Shown: positions 1 to 8,748 of the stretch, piece after piece
Numbering within the stretch: the first letter of the stretch is position 1
How the letters are laid out: each line of letters begins with the position of its first letter
Origin: Alkalicoccobacillus murimartini
GTDB taxonomy: Bacteria; Bacillota; Bacilli; Bacillales; Bacillaceae_D
Reading direction: 5' to 3'
NCBI RefSeq assembly: GCF_030813245.1
Contig: NZ_JAUSUA010000004.1
Span: forward strand, 335,621-399,620
DNA: 64,000 nucleotides
Made by a program: the position numbers and the translations under genes
Notes under the pieces: generated by a model
The model's database searches: none
Told to the model about the DNA's origin: nothing
The model's input: the letters and a program-made list of their open reading frames with translations, nothing else

Positions 1-860
1 TAATTCTCAGATATGTCTCCCATCCCAATTTTCGCTAATGCTCCATTAATGGTCAACGTATCGATTAACTGAAACAAAGGAATGGCTAGGCCAACAATAG
101 ACAAAGGAATGGCGTACCAAATAAGCTCTTTGTACATCGACTTAAGTGGCAAAGGTTTCGATGACGCATTCGTTGTGGCCAGACCAAGCATATTTGTACG
201 ATTCTTAAATAAAAAGTACAACAAAACAGCTAACCCAGCTAGTCCACCCACAAACGCACCAAATGTAGCAAAACCAACGGCTAAACCAATATCTCCATCT
301 TGAACATTCATAATTAAAAAGGCCGCTGACAAGATAAAAGCGATGCGTACAATTTGCTCAATGACTTGTGAGACAGCCGTAGGCATCATCGATTGACACC
401 CTTGGAAGTACCCTCTAATCATACCCATGATCGGCACAATTAATAGTGCCACACTCACCATTCGAATGGTAAAGATAATATCCTCGTATGAATTGACTCC
501 TGCTTGTTCATCCGGAAGTATGTAAGGTGTAAGGACGGGTGCCATAAAAAAAAGCAATAAAAAAGCAAGCAATCCCGTTATGCTCATAACAAGTAGACCT
601 GATTTAAATAATCGATAGCCTGTCTCATAATCTCCAAGTGATTGATATTTTGAAACAAATTTTGAAACGGCTAAAGGAAAACCTAATGTAGCCAGACTTA
701 AAAGAATCGTATACGGTGTATATCCATAAGAATAAAGGCCCAATCCAGTTTGTCCAACTAAAGCTGAAAATGGAACAACATAGATGAAACCAAGAATTTT
801 TGAAGCAAGAGTTGCCACGGTTAAAATCTTTGTCCCGCGCATCAAGTTTGTTTCTGCCAT
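1..860 (-). CDS. ytgP: Lipid II flippase MurJ/YtgP-type polysaccharide exporter, 3' end cut by window edge
   Basis: The gene starts at 860 on the minus strand (MAETNLMRGTKILTVATLAS) behind an AGGAGG site and runs off the left edge, so only about 286 N-terminal residues are visible. The translation is a string of hydrophobic segments with short polar loops and conserved MOP-superfamily motifs near the start (GxxxLTVATLxSKILGF, then FPLAVSKFVSKY). This is the SpoVB/YtgP/MurJ family, which moves undecaprenyl-linked cell wall precursors across the membrane. B. subtilis ytgP lies in the same neighbourhood, next to ytfP and leuS, which supports YtgP over SpoVB. The C-terminal half is outside the window, so integrity cannot be judged. 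Confidence 0.82.
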   Translation of the reverse strand, partial: MAETNLMRGTKILTVATLASKILGFIYVVPFSALVGQTGLGLYSYGYTPYTILLSLATLGFPLAVSKFVSKYQSLGDYETGYRLFKSGLLVMSITGLLAFLLLFFMAPVLTPYILPDEQAGVNSYEDIIFTIRMVSVALLIVPIMGMIRGYFQGCQSMMPTAVSQVIEQIVRIAFILSAAFLIMNVQDGDIGLAVGFATFGAFVGGLAGLAVLLYFLFKNRTNMLGLATTNASSKPLPLKSMYKELIWYAIPLSIVGLAIPLFQLIDTLTINGALAKIGMGDISEN

Positions 861-947
861 GTTTTCCTCCTGTGCTGTAACCGCAAAAAAATATCTAACT
901 TGAATTGTAGCATAGTTTAATACAAGATATTCGTGACGATTCATGTA

Positions 948-978
948 AAAAAAAGAGACGTTATACGTCTCTTTGATG
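948..978 (-). terminator. Rho-independent terminator after the SMP-30 gene
   Basis: Perfect stem AGAGACGT/ACGTCTCT (954-961 with 965-972), three-base loop. Read on the minus strand it is followed by an uninterrupted T run (complement of A948-954). It separates the lactonase gene from ytgP. Confidence 0.85.
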
Positions 979-997
979 TTTATTGTATCCTTTTTCT

Positions 998-1849
998 TTA
1001 CCCTGCAAACTCATCAGGCTTCATCCCTTGTGAATCGGTTTCCACTGCAAACAACGCTCCACCAAACTCATCCTGTTCATCATCACTTGAAGCGGATGTA
1101 ATAAACAACGTGCGATAATCATCTCCACCAAACGCGCAGGAGGTCACGCACTTGGCGTTCACTTCTACTGAGTTTACTTTTTCCTTCGTACGTGGATTTA
1201 GTTGGATGACTTGCCAGCCATTGTACATCGCTACCCATAACATTCCATCACGATCAATTGTCATTCCATCCGGGTGCCCGTCTCTGTCATCAAATGTATA
1301 GACGACTTCTTTATGTTGGATTTCTCCACTATCTATATCATATTGATATGAGACTACTTGTTGAGTTTTTGTATCAATATAATACATTAGCTGTTGTGAC
1401 ATATCCCAAGCTAATCCGTTCGAAATTTGCACATCACTAATTACTTTTTCACAGGACAAATCTGTATCAATTCGATAAAGTGCTGCATCCTTATGCTGTC
1501 CTTTTGTGACCATTGTCCCCGCCCATAAACGTCCTGCCGGATCACATTTCCCATCATTAAATCGGTGGTGTGAGACTTCCTTCTCTGGGGAGGCTACTTT
1601 TTCTAATCGATCCCCTTCGAATAGATAGACTCCATCCTTCATTGCTAAAACAAAACCACCCTTCTTCCTTTTCACAACTGCCGTTACCTGCTGGCCGAAT
1701 GAAAGTTGTTTATTTTCATTAAGACTAGGAGAATATGTATTGAGCTTACACCCATCAATATCGACCCAATGAAGAACTTGTTCTTTTTCATCCCAAAAGG
1801 GTCCTTCTCCTAATTGAGCTCGCGTTTTCCATACAACTTCCGCTTTCAT
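998..1849 (-). CDS. SMP-30/gluconolactonase/LRE family protein
   Basis: 283 aa, the usual length for the SMP-30/regucalcin family of six-bladed beta-propeller, metal-dependent sugar lactonases. Visible family signatures: the N-terminal LGEGPFWD motif carrying the metal-binding Glu, FNDGKCDPAGRLWAGTM near the middle, ISNGLAWD, and DGHPDGMTIDRDGMLWVAMYNG with the catalytic Asp. No signal peptide, so probably cytoplasmic. ATG at 1849 has an AAGGAGG site. The upstream yjbQ gene ends 12 bp before it, so the two are probably co-transcribed. The physiological lactone cannot be named from sequence; B. subtilis YvrE is a family member. Confidence 0.88.
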   Translation of the reverse strand: MKAEVVWKTRAQLGEGPFWDEKEQVLHWVDIDGCKLNTYSPSLNENKQLSFGQQVTAVVKRKKGGFVLAMKDGVYLFEGDRLEKVASPEKEVSHHRFNDGKCDPAGRLWAGTMVTKGQHKDAALYRIDTDLSCEKVISDVQISNGLAWDMSQQLMYYIDTKTQQVVSYQYDIDSGEIQHKEVVYTFDDRDGHPDGMTIDRDGMLWVAMYNGWQVIQLNPRTKEKVNSVEVNAKCVTSCAFGGDDYRTLFITSASSDDEQDEFGGALFAVETDSQGMKPDEFAG

Positions 1850-1861
1850 CGTAACGCCTCC

Positions 1862-2266
1862 TTAGTTGTCAGTTACTACCTTTACATAATACGTTCTTGA
1901 TCTAGGTCCATCGAATTCACAAAAATAGATCCCTTGCCATTGTCCCAGAATAAGTTCTCCCTCAGATATCAATACGGTTTGAGATGTTCCCACGGTACTT
2001 GCTTTAAGATGAGCTGCACTATTACCTTCCATATGGCGATACTGCTTATGCTCCCAAGGGTACACTTCATCCAACCTCATTAACATATCGTGCTTCACAT
2101 CGGGATCTGCATTTTCATTAATCGTAATACCTGCTGTTGTATGTGGACAATAAATGATGGCTTGTCCATCTTTCACACCTGATTCTCTAACTGTACTGCG
2201 TACCTCATGAGAGACATCTACCATACTGTCTCGATTTGTTGTACGTAATGATTTCTTTTCTAGCAC
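1862..2266 (-). CDS. yjbQ: YjbQ/UPF0047 family protein (secondary thiamine-phosphate synthase fold)
   Basis: Small cytoplasmic UPF0047 protein. Conserved family residues are present: [18 protein letters not shown] with its buried His/Thr site, the [13 protein letters not shown] motif and the C-terminal [15 protein letters not shown] block. The family has weak thiamine-phosphate synthase activity in E. coli YjbQ; its true role is unknown. The longest frame begins with GTG at 2302, but a second in-frame GTG at 2266 has an AAGGGA site at suitable spacing and gives 134 aa, the normal family length, so I use it. It stops 12 bp before the SMP-30 gene and likely shares its promoter. Confidence 0.85.
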   Translation of the reverse strand: MLEKKSLRTTNRDSMVDVSHEVRSTVRESGVKDGQAIIYCPHTTAGITINENADPDVKHDMLMRLDEVYPWEHKQYRHMEGNSAAHLKASTVGTSQTVLISEGELILGQWQGIYFCEFDGPRSRTYYVKVVTDN

Positions 2267-2358
2267 CTTAAATCCCTTCTTTCCATACCTATGTATAATC
2301 ACTATTCCCGAAACGATTAGAGTAAAACCGCTTCCCGCTCATTCGATTAAAAGAAAAT

Positions 2359-2392
2359 AATTGGGAAGAAAATAGGCATCTTCTTCCCAATT
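2359..2392 (-). terminator. Terminator after the CotX-like gene
   Basis: Perfect 12-bp stem (2359-2370 with 2381-2392) and ten-base loop directly after the coat gene stop codon. On the minus strand it is followed by a T-rich tract. Confidence 0.8.
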
Positions 2393-2399
2393 AAAGATT

Positions 2400-2882
2400 C
2401 TATAGAATATCTAATCTTACAAGTAGAGCAATAAGGATTTGAAGTAAAAGTTGAATATTGATAGAGATTTGGGTATCTACCGTGTTAACTGTAACACCTC
2501 TTGAATTTTCAACGACTGTTTTTTGGAAGTTTACTTGTTTCACTTTTGAGCTTTGTAAAAGCTCTTGAGTAATTTGGTCAGCTTTTGCATTATCCGCAAT
2601 TGAGATACTGATTAGAATCGCGATTGCAGCTTGTAATGCAGCCTGTAATGAAACCGCAGCTTTTGTATCTACAGATGAAACATCAACATCACATGAATCT
2701 TTAATGAAGATATATTCTTCTGTAAGCTGTAACGTCTTGTTTTCTTGATCTCCTTTTTGAGTTATCCCATCATTACGTTTACTGAAAGGATGACACGAAT
2801 CGGGATCAAGAGCAGACCACTTTTTACACTCTTTTTCCTCTTCTTTACACTCATCTTTTTCTCTTAACAATTCTTCACTCAT
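2400..2882 (-). CDS. CotX-like spore coat protein (Spore_coat_X/V family)
   Basis: 160 aa. The N-terminal third is highly charged with four Cys. The rest is two copies of the coat protein X/V repeat: residues about 57-95 (IFIKDSCDVDVSSVDTKAAV followed by a Gln/Ala/Ile-rich helix) and about 122-160 (TVVENSRGVTVNTVDTQISI followed by a Leu/Ile-rich helix). This double repeat is typical of CotX, an outer crust component of B. subtilis spores from the cotVWXYZ cluster. The CotW-like gene sits just upstream on the same strand. Expression is expected in the mother cell late in sporulation; no sigma-K promoter was assigned. Confidence 0.8.
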   Translation of the reverse strand: MSEELLREKDECKEEEKECKKWSALDPDSCHPFSKRNDGITQKGDQENKTLQLTEEYIFIKDSCDVDVSSVDTKAAVSLQAALQAAIAILISISIADNAKADQITQELLQSSKVKQVNFQKTVVENSRGVTVNTVDTQISINIQLLLQILIALLVRLDIL

Positions 2883-2980
2883 ATTCTGATCTCCTCTCCT
2901 TTCTAATTTACTCTATGTCAAAGCGATGGTTATGCCTGTTCGAATTCATCAGGTACATATACCCTTTTTTAGGTTTATGC

Positions 2981-3355
2981 TTAACGTTTAGGACGTTTAA
3001 ACGTTTGAATACGATTCGTTTGAGCTTTTTTTACTGAGGCAACAGGGTTTACTCTATTTACTACAGGTTCCTCAACTTCTACTACTTCAACTACTTCCTC
3101 TTCCTCAGGCTCTAGTGTAATCTTAGGTGCAGAGCCTAAAAGGTCTAAACCAGTTAGATCAAGACTTGGTTTCCCAGAAGCATCTGCGGCTTCTTTTTGA
3201 CGTGCAAGGAATTGCTCCACTTCTTGTTGGATACTTAACACTGTTTGCTTCACTTTGTTTTTCTCAGAAACAGACAGATCTTTAGAAGGGGTCACATCAT
3301 ATTTGTTTAGAATACGTCCAACTGCGACGTCTATAAGCTGTTTGTGACTATCCAT
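2981..3355 (-). CDS. CotW-like spore coat protein
   Basis: 124 aa, strongly charged. Residues 1-60 hold a helical segment (ILNKYDVTPSKDLSVSEKNK, then a run ending EQFLARQKEA) that lines up by eye with the equivalent segment of B. subtilis CotW ([20 protein letters not shown] and following). Then comes an acidic stretch rich in EEEVVEVVEVEE and a very basic C-terminus ending FKRPKR. The gene lies directly upstream of a CotX-like gene on the same strand, as CotW does in the cotVWXYZ cluster. The match is from memory and the protein is low in complexity, so the family call is moderate; a coat or crust role fits the neighbourhood. Confidence 0.55.
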   Translation of the reverse strand: MDSHKQLIDVAVGRILNKYDVTPSKDLSVSEKNKVKQTVLSIQQEVEQFLARQKEAADASGKPSLDLTGLDLLGSAPKITLEPEEEEVVEVVEVEEPVVNRVNPVASVKKAQTNRIQTFKRPKR

Positions 3356-3475
3356 TAATTATGATCTCCTTTCTCATCAAATTAAAAAAACGTGAGACAC
3401 TAATAACATATGTAAATGAGAATTAGAAAGTGTTAGTTAGAAGCGGATATACTGAACGAATAGAATCGTACGATC

Positions 3476-3503
3476 AAAAAAGAACCACAGAAATCTGCGG
3501 TTC
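3476..3503 (-). terminator. Terminator after the arylamine N-acetyltransferase gene
   Basis: Nine-base-pair stem (3482-3490 with 3495-3503), AAAT-type loop, one G-U pair when read as minus-strand RNA, then a T run from A3476-3481. It abuts the stop codon. Confidence 0.75.
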
Positions 3504-4355
3504 CTAACTCTTCTCTACACTTTTAATGACAGCTTGTTTCTTTTCAAAAATGTCTACACCTAACTCATTAAGAATACGTACCGCTTGCTTAACTGGAAGT
3601 TTCGTAAAACCAAATTCATTGTGAATACAATGTTCAATTTCATCTACAGTTTTAAACTCATGCTTTTCTGTCGTTCCATCAGGGTAATACACTCTCAATT
3701 GATTGTTTCGAATTCGCATGTTTTTGTCTGGCTTCCATAATTGACAACGGAGCTCAGACATATAGGTCGCTGTTAATTTATGTGATTGGAGTAGCATCTT
3801 ATTGATGAACGCTTTGCTAGTTGGTTTATATGGAGTAAAGCTCCAGCAATCCTCTGTTAGATTTCCTTTAATGTATCGAGCAAATTCAAATGTGGTGTCA
3901 TCGAGTCTTTTTATAATGATCGTTTCTGCATGATAAGTGAATATGTGTGTATCTTCCTTTTCAATGCGCACTGGTTCAAAAATAGGCGCCGCTACACCAC
4001 AATCTACAAATAGAGTCTCTCCATTCAGGTGGACAATCAGTGCAAGATGCTCATCCCCTAAGTGAATATTATAGCAAGTAAACCCTAATTCCTTTAATAG
4101 CTGCTTCAGTACTGTATTTAATACATAACAAGTACCCCCAAATTGATAGTCATTAAATTGTGATACAAACTCACTCAACGTAGGGATTGCTCGTCTGCCA
4201 AATGATTGATTATGGTTATTCAGTAGTTTTCCTATATTCTCAAACGGAAAACGGTACACATGGGCCTGCACAAGCTTAGATAAGTAAGCAAATGATGGGG
4301 GTTCCTCTTGTAGTTCAAGTATATCTAGATATTGCTTAACTTCTAGCTTCTGCAT
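3504..4355 (-). CDS. Arylamine N-acetyltransferase
   Basis: 283 aa, standard length for NAT enzymes, which transfer acetyl from acetyl-CoA to arylamines or hydrazines through a Cys-His-Asp triad. The triad is visible: Cys76 in FGGTCYVLN, His103 in GDEHLALIV, Asp118 in LFVDCG. Early residues RFPFENIGK also match the family (typically FENL). The usual Arg of the RGGxC motif is replaced by Phe, which may alter substrate choice but is seen in divergent members. ATG at 4355 follows a TAGGAGGGA site. Monocistronic, with its own terminator. Confidence 0.88.
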   Translation of the reverse strand: MQKLEVKQYLDILELQEEPPSFAYLSKLVQAHVYRFPFENIGKLLNNHNQSFGRRAIPTLSEFVSQFNDYQFGGTCYVLNTVLKQLLKELGFTCYNIHLGDEHLALIVHLNGETLFVDCGVAAPIFEPVRIEKEDTHIFTYHAETIIIKRLDDTTFEFARYIKGNLTEDCWSFTPYKPTSKAFINKMLLQSHKLTATYMSELRCQLWKPDKNMRIRNNQLRVYYPDGTTEKHEFKTVDEIEHCIHNEFGFTKLPVKQAVRILNELGVDIFEKKQAVIKSVEKS

Positions 4356-4389
4356 ATAATTCCCTCCTAGCTATACTATTTATCTGAAA

Positions 4390-4745
4390 AATCTAAATAC
4401 GTATCATGTATGTAATATACCCACGCACAATCGTACCGACACCTTTCTTGTTAGATAATATATCTAGGAAAATCTTAGAATGGGTTTGGGATCTAACAAT
4501 CTATCTGAATGAAACGCATGGCTACAGTAACTCAAAACAGATTACTAGTCAGTTTAAACCTATTTTAGGACATACGTGGAGATTCCAATGGGAGTAAACG
4601 AAGGTCATTGAAAAAGTCAGCTAGAAATAAGTTCATAGGCACCGCTCCAGGAGAAACCTACGCACCCACAAGAACGGCCTCAGCCCATGAAGTGGAAGGG
4701 CAATGAGGATCAGGAGTGTATGTCTGAGGTGTAGCCTTACTCTCC
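4390..4745 (+). mobile_element. Probable internally deleted TnpB-type (IS200/IS605 family) element remnant
   Basis: No intact gene fits here. A 63-codon frame at 4406-4597 has the feel of a TnpB N-terminus: IYP, then PTPFLLDN, a WVWDLTIYLNETHGYS segment and a Q-containing ITSQFKPI. About 30 bp further on, another frame (4624-4711) reads GTAPGETYAPTRTASAHEV then stop, like the GTxGxxxxYA-type tail common in TnpB proteins. The segment 4670-4740 can fold (CCTCAGCCC with GGGCaaTGAGG), as the 3' guide-RNA end of such elements does. I infer a copy that lost its catalytic middle. This rests on motif resemblance only; terminal boundaries are not defined. Confidence 0.38.
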
Positions 4746-4758
4746 TATTTTAATGAAC

Positions 4759-4809
4759 AAAAAAACCCGAATCATTATGCTTGTTAAGCTGCATGATGAT
4801 TCGGGTTTT
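4759..4809 (-). terminator. Terminator after the YesL-like gene
   Basis: Perfect 14-bp stem (4762-4775 with 4796-4809), 20-base loop, A run on one side and T run on the other, so it could stop transcription from both strands. Confidence 0.82.
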
Positions 4810-4837
4810 GTGATAATTATTAAAGTTCAGTACAGAC

Positions 4838-5506
4838 TCACGTTGTTGGTAAACGTTCCGATGAAGCGTTTTTCTTTTGATGCTTTAGATGAATCTCTGT
4901 TAGTCTCTCAAATCCTTTGTATGCAATCCACATATTCACATGAATGATAAAACTCACTCCGACAAGTGGAATTAAACCAGGCAAATAAATGAGTAGATAA
5001 TAGATGGAGAGCAAACTTACGAAAAGAAAGACGGTATTAGCAGGTAACAAGAATCCTATAAACAAAGCTTTTTTCAACGTTGCCATGATACTTACCTGAT
5101 AATGAACCATGACCGGAAATACATACAGTAGTAACATCCCTATCGCTATTCCAACAGCAATTAAGACGATGTGGAGAGCCGAATGAAGAGCACCCTCCAT
5201 GTTTCGAAAGAACATGAAGTCTACATACCAGATTAAAGAGATGATGAGTAAGAGTGCCCCTACTCCATTTGAACGAACAAACGATTCACGGTAAATAGAC
5301 CAGTATGTTCTGAAAAGAGGAACATCTTCTTCCCCAGCAGCTGTTTTGCGAGCAATCGTAAATACGGCAGTTGTACTTGGCATAACTCCAAACACAATCC
5401 CTCCTAACAACGTGCCCCCTACCCAAAGAAGATTCAGCCAGAAAAAATACGTGATCCACCTACATAATTTAAAGATTCCAGTGAATAATCTGTTCGTCTC
5501 CATCAT
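4838..5506 (-). CDS. YesL-like DUF624 membrane protein
   Basis: 222 aa from the third Met of the frame; the first ATG (5512) is only two bases from the AGGAG site, whereas 5506 is eight bases away. Five to six hydrophobic segments and conserved DUF624 features: an N-terminal LCRWITYFFWLNLLWVGGTL segment, GVMPSTTAVFTIARK, and FRTYWSIYRESF. The family (B. subtilis YesL) is encoded with sugar ABC importers and YesMN-type regulators but has no proven function. It is the last gene of the sugar module, 18 bp after the oxidoreductase gene, and is followed by a terminator. Confidence 0.82.
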   Translation of the reverse strand: MMETNRLFTGIFKLCRWITYFFWLNLLWVGGTLLGGIVFGVMPSTTAVFTIARKTAAGEEDVPLFRTYWSIYRESFVRSNGVGALLLIISLIWYVDFMFFRNMEGALHSALHIVLIAVGIAIGMLLLYVFPVMVHYQVSIMATLKKALFIGFLLPANTVFLFVSLLSIYYLLIYLPGLIPLVGVSFIIHVNMWIAYKGFERLTEIHLKHQKKNASSERLPTT

Positions 5507-5524
5507 GTTCATCTCTCCTATCTA

Positions 5525-6817
5525 CTATACTTTCGTTGACGTTTTTTCTAAGAGCTCATTAATATGGATTGGTTTCTTTTCTTTCACAGAACGCCAAATC
5601 GCTTCACCGGTAGCAACCGCATAACTACCATCCCGGCTTCCTGATAGAATTTCATATGGACGTGCCGGGTCTGGACCCATAAATAGATCTTCCTGGATGA
5701 CCGGATCGCCCCCTCCGTGTCCTCCATCTCGTTTTACAACATGAATAATCTCTTTTGAACCAAACAATGGATAATAATCAATGGTTTGCTCATCAAACGG
5801 AAAAGGCACACGCGATGGTGCATGGATTTCTTTCGTTTCAATCCTGCCCTCTGTTCCATTAATCGCTAAACTATATCCTTCGTAAGGAAGTGAAAAGTTG
5901 ATTGAATAACTTAATAAAGCTCCTTGATTATAACGGACGGTCGCTGTATAGGTGTCTTCAATTTCTATCTCTGAATCGAAAATACATTGATCAGAACGAT
6001 AATTCGTGTAGCTTTCATTCCTGCCTTTGTCTGATTCAATATGATCATCCTGAACGGTAAAGCTATTGCTTCTGGAATTCCATCTTGAATAGTAAGAACA
6101 GGAATGCTTCACATCACAGGTTGCACACACCCGGCCATCTTTCTTCTCCGGATTGTGAACGCTTTCTTCTCCGTAATAATTACGTGCCCCAAAAGCAAAT
6201 ACTTCTTCAGGTGTCTGATCGAGCCACCAGTTAACCAAATCGAAGTGATGAGAACTCTTATGGATCGAAAGACCACCAGAGAACTTGCGCATCCGATTCC
6301 AACGTTGGAAATAACTAGAGCCATGATAAGTATCGATATACCAATTAAGGTCAACAGATGTAATCCTGCCGATTTTGCCCTCTAAGATCATCTCCTTGAT
6401 CTTCGTATGGAAAGGGCTGTAACGGTAATTAAATGTTACCGTTACTCGTCCTTTACTTTTAGCCTCTGCATCCATAATACGTTGACAATCAGCTGCCGTT
6501 GTTGCCATTGGTTTTTCTGTCATAACATCTAGACCATACTCTAGTGCTAATATAATGTACTTCACATGCGTATCATCTCGTCCAGTCACAATGATGACAT
6601 CCGGCTTCGTGTCCTTCACCATATTGTGGAATTGAGATTCATCATACTCCTGCACATGGGCAATTTGAGGAAAGTCCTCTTTACATAAAGCAAATCGCTT
6701 TACATCGGGATCAAGCATACCCACAAGCTCACTTGTTTCTGAAAATGTCTCTAACATTGGCTTAATAAACATACCAACCGCTCGTTTACTCACACCACAC
6801 ACTGCAAATCGTTTCAT
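5525..6817 (-). CDS. Gfo/Idh/MocA family oxidoreductase
   Basis: 430 aa. N-terminal NAD(P)-binding Rossmann domain (FAVCGVSKRAVG start, TGRDDTH, then the hallmark EKPMATT at 101-107) and C-terminal Gfo/Idh/MocA substrate domain with the GGLSIHKSSHHFDLVNWW block that supplies the catalytic His/Asp region. An insertion with C231xxC234x5C240 could bind metal. The frame opens at a GTG (6826), but ATG 6817 has AAGGAG eight bases upstream. Such enzymes oxidise or epimerise sugars and cyclitols. Placement ten codons or less from two sugar permeases suggests it acts on the imported sugar or its hydrolysis product; the substrate is unknown. Confidence 0.86.
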   Translation of the reverse strand: MKRFAVCGVSKRAVGMFIKPMLETFSETSELVGMLDPDVKRFALCKEDFPQIAHVQEYDESQFHNMVKDTKPDVIIVTGRDDTHVKYIILALEYGLDVMTEKPMATTAADCQRIMDAEAKSKGRVTVTFNYRYSPFHTKIKEMILEGKIGRITSVDLNWYIDTYHGSSYFQRWNRMRKFSGGLSIHKSSHHFDLVNWWLDQTPEEVFAFGARNYYGEESVHNPEKKDGRVCATCDVKHSCSYYSRWNSRSNSFTVQDDHIESDKGRNESYTNYRSDQCIFDSEIEIEDTYTATVRYNQGALLSYSINFSLPYEGYSLAINGTEGRIETKEIHAPSRVPFPFDEQTIDYYPLFGSKEIIHVVKRDGGHGGGDPVIQEDLFMGPDPARPYEILSGSRDGSYAVATGEAIWRSVKEKKPIHINELLEKTSTKV

Positions 6818-6836
6818 ACTTTCCACTCCTTGCTAT

Positions 6837-7685
6837 CTAAGACTTCAAGCCACTAGTACTAATTCCATCCACAATGTAACGCTGGAAGAAAAAGAAGATT
6901 AGAAATACTGGTAAAATACTGAGAGTTGTCATCGCAAACATGGCTCCCCAGTTTGTTACTGCACTTGGATCAGAGAATAGCTTTAGTGCTAATGATACTG
7001 GGTACTTTTCTGGGGTCACTAGATAGATAAGTGGTCCCATAAAATCATCCCAGCGCCAGTAGAATGAGAAGATCGCTGCTGTCATCATTGCCGGTACAAC
7101 AAGTGGCATGATGATCCTAAAGAAAATAGAGAATGTATTACATCCATCAATTTTCGCTGCCTGATCCAGCTCCGTTGGGATCGTTCTAATAAATTGCATG
7201 ATCAGAAAGATAAAGAATGGAACTCCGAAGAATGTAGGCAAGATTAAAGGCAAGTACGTATCAATCCAGCCAAATCCTGAGAACATCACGTACTGTGGTA
7301 TCATAACCATCTCATATGGAAGCATTAATGTCATCATCATTAAGACAAACCACATTTTCTTACCTGTAAATTTAATTCGAGCAAAGCCATACGCTATAAA
7401 TGTTGATGATATGACACTTCCGATTGTAGAGATAATCGTGATAATGAACGAGTTCATGAAAAACGTTGTAAACGTGATTCCACCAAACCCTTTCCAACCT
7501 TCACTGAAGTTCTCAAAAGCCCATTCACTTGGTATGAGCGTATGAGCATCAACAAAGACCGTTGAACTTTCTTTAAAAGAACTCATTACCATCCACGCTA
7601 GTGGGTACAGCATAATTAGAGTGAAAATAATCATGAGAATATGTTGAACAATTTTACGAGTTAGTTTTTTTCTTTTTGTATCCAT
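6837..7685 (-). CDS. Carbohydrate ABC transporter permease, MalG type
   Basis: 282 aa with six transmembrane segments, beginning with the cytoplasmic KRKKLTRKIVQHILMI helix. The EAA loop that docks the ATPase is seen as ELDQAAKIDGCNTFSIFFRI followed by IMPLVVPA, the CUT1-family form. It resembles B. subtilis YesQ and LplC. It pairs with the MalF-type permease 21 bp upstream to form the membrane channel. No ATPase gene is in the module; in Bacillus such importers often share the MsmX ATPase encoded elsewhere. ATG 7685 follows AAAGGAG. Confidence 0.9.
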   Translation of the reverse strand: MDTKRKKLTRKIVQHILMIIFTLIMLYPLAWMVMSSFKESSTVFVDAHTLIPSEWAFENFSEGWKGFGGITFTTFFMNSFIITIISTIGSVISSTFIAYGFARIKFTGKKMWFVLMMMTLMLPYEMVMIPQYVMFSGFGWIDTYLPLILPTFFGVPFFIFLIMQFIRTIPTELDQAAKIDGCNTFSIFFRIIMPLVVPAMMTAAIFSFYWRWDDFMGPLIYLVTPEKYPVSLALKLFSDPSAVTNWGAMFAMTTLSILPVFLIFFFFQRYIVDGISTSGLKS

Positions 7686-7706
7686 AATGGCTTTCTCCTT
7701 TCCTCA

Positions 7707-8663
7707 TCAATCGTTATAGTGAACCCACTTATCAGAGCTCTTAAAGATAACAGCTGTGAATACGGCGATGATTATTAACATCACCCACGCCATAGCAGAG
7801 GCATAACCCATGTCAAAGAATTCAAAGGCACGGCGATACATGTAAAGTACGTACAAAAGGGTACTATTCATAGGCCCGCCATTTGTTACAACAAAACTTG
7901 GTGTAAATGCCATAAACCCTTGAATGGTCTGCATGATCGTGTTGAATAGGATCACCGGTGTAAGCAAAGGAATCGTAATTTTAAAGAATTGTTGCCAAGG
8001 TTTTGCTCCGTCCACACTTGAAGCTTCATAGAATGTTTTTGGAATATTGCGTAAACCAGCAAGAAAGATAAGCATGGATGAACCGAACTGCCATCCATAT
8101 AATGCAACTAGTGTCCAAATGGCTGTACCTGGATCCCCAAGCCATGAATGTGTAGGTAAACCGATAGAAGCAAGTACAGAGTTAAATGCTCCATCGTTTC
8201 CAAACAACTGTCTCCACATGATGGAGATACCGATACTTCCTCCAACAACAGATGGAAGGTATAATAATGTTCGATACAAGCCAACAGCCTCAACAATTTT
8301 GTTCAGAGCTACAGCTACAAGAAGAGCAAAAACTAATCTAATTGGTACAGCTGTTCCGGCATAAAGAAACGTAACTTTTAGAGATTGCCTCCATGTGTCA
8401 TCTGTTGTGAACATACGCTCATAGTTAGCAAACCCAATCCAGTTGTAATCGCCACCCATACCATAATTGGTGAAAGATAAGTAAAGAGAATAAAGGATCG
8501 GATAGAGAGTAAAAGCTAATAGTCCAATAATAAATGGTGAAATAAAAGCATAGCCAGCCGTTTCTTCATAGCCTGTACGCAATCTTTTCGGACGTTTAAA
8601 CGGTTTTTTGAATGGGGGTTTTATTGGTACTTTAACTTCCTGCCCCGTTTGATTTTGAGCCAT
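7707..8663 (-). CDS. Sugar ABC transporter permease, MalF type
   Basis: 318 aa using ATG 8663, which has AAGGAG eight bases upstream; the longer GTG start at 8672 would overlap that site. A basic N-terminal tail (KVPIKPPFKKPFKRPKRLR) precedes six membrane segments. The EAA loop reads FYEASSVDGAKPWQQFFKIT followed by IPLLTPV, as in CUT1 permeases such as YesP. Partner of the MalG-type permease. Reduced expression relative to the binding protein gene upstream is suggested by a stem-loop at 8708-8739. Confidence 0.9.
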   Translation of the reverse strand: MAQNQTGQEVKVPIKPPFKKPFKRPKRLRTGYEETAGYAFISPFIIGLLAFTLYPILYSLYLSFTNYGMGGDYNWIGFANYERMFTTDDTWRQSLKVTFLYAGTAVPIRLVFALLVAVALNKIVEAVGLYRTLLYLPSVVGGSIGISIMWRQLFGNDGAFNSVLASIGLPTHSWLGDPGTAIWTLVALYGWQFGSSMLIFLAGLRNIPKTFYEASSVDGAKPWQQFFKITIPLLTPVILFNTIMQTIQGFMAFTPSFVVTNGGPMNSTLLYVLYMYRRAFEFFDMGYASAMAWVMLIIIAVFTAVIFKSSDKWVHYND

Positions 8664-8707
8664 TTTCTCCACTCCTTACTATACGTATTTATGTCTCATG
8701 ATTGAAA

Positions 8708-8739
8708 AGATCCTGTAACTCCCAGAGTTATCAGGATCT
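8708..8739 (-). terminator. Intra-operon stem-loop between binding protein and permease genes
   Basis: Near-perfect 13-bp stem (8708-8720 with 8726-8739, one bulged base) and five-base loop, nine bases after the binding protein stop. The T tract on the minus strand is short, so it probably acts as a partial terminator or RNA-stabilising hairpin that gives more binding protein than permease. Confidence 0.6.
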
Positions 8740-8748
8740 AATCTCAGC

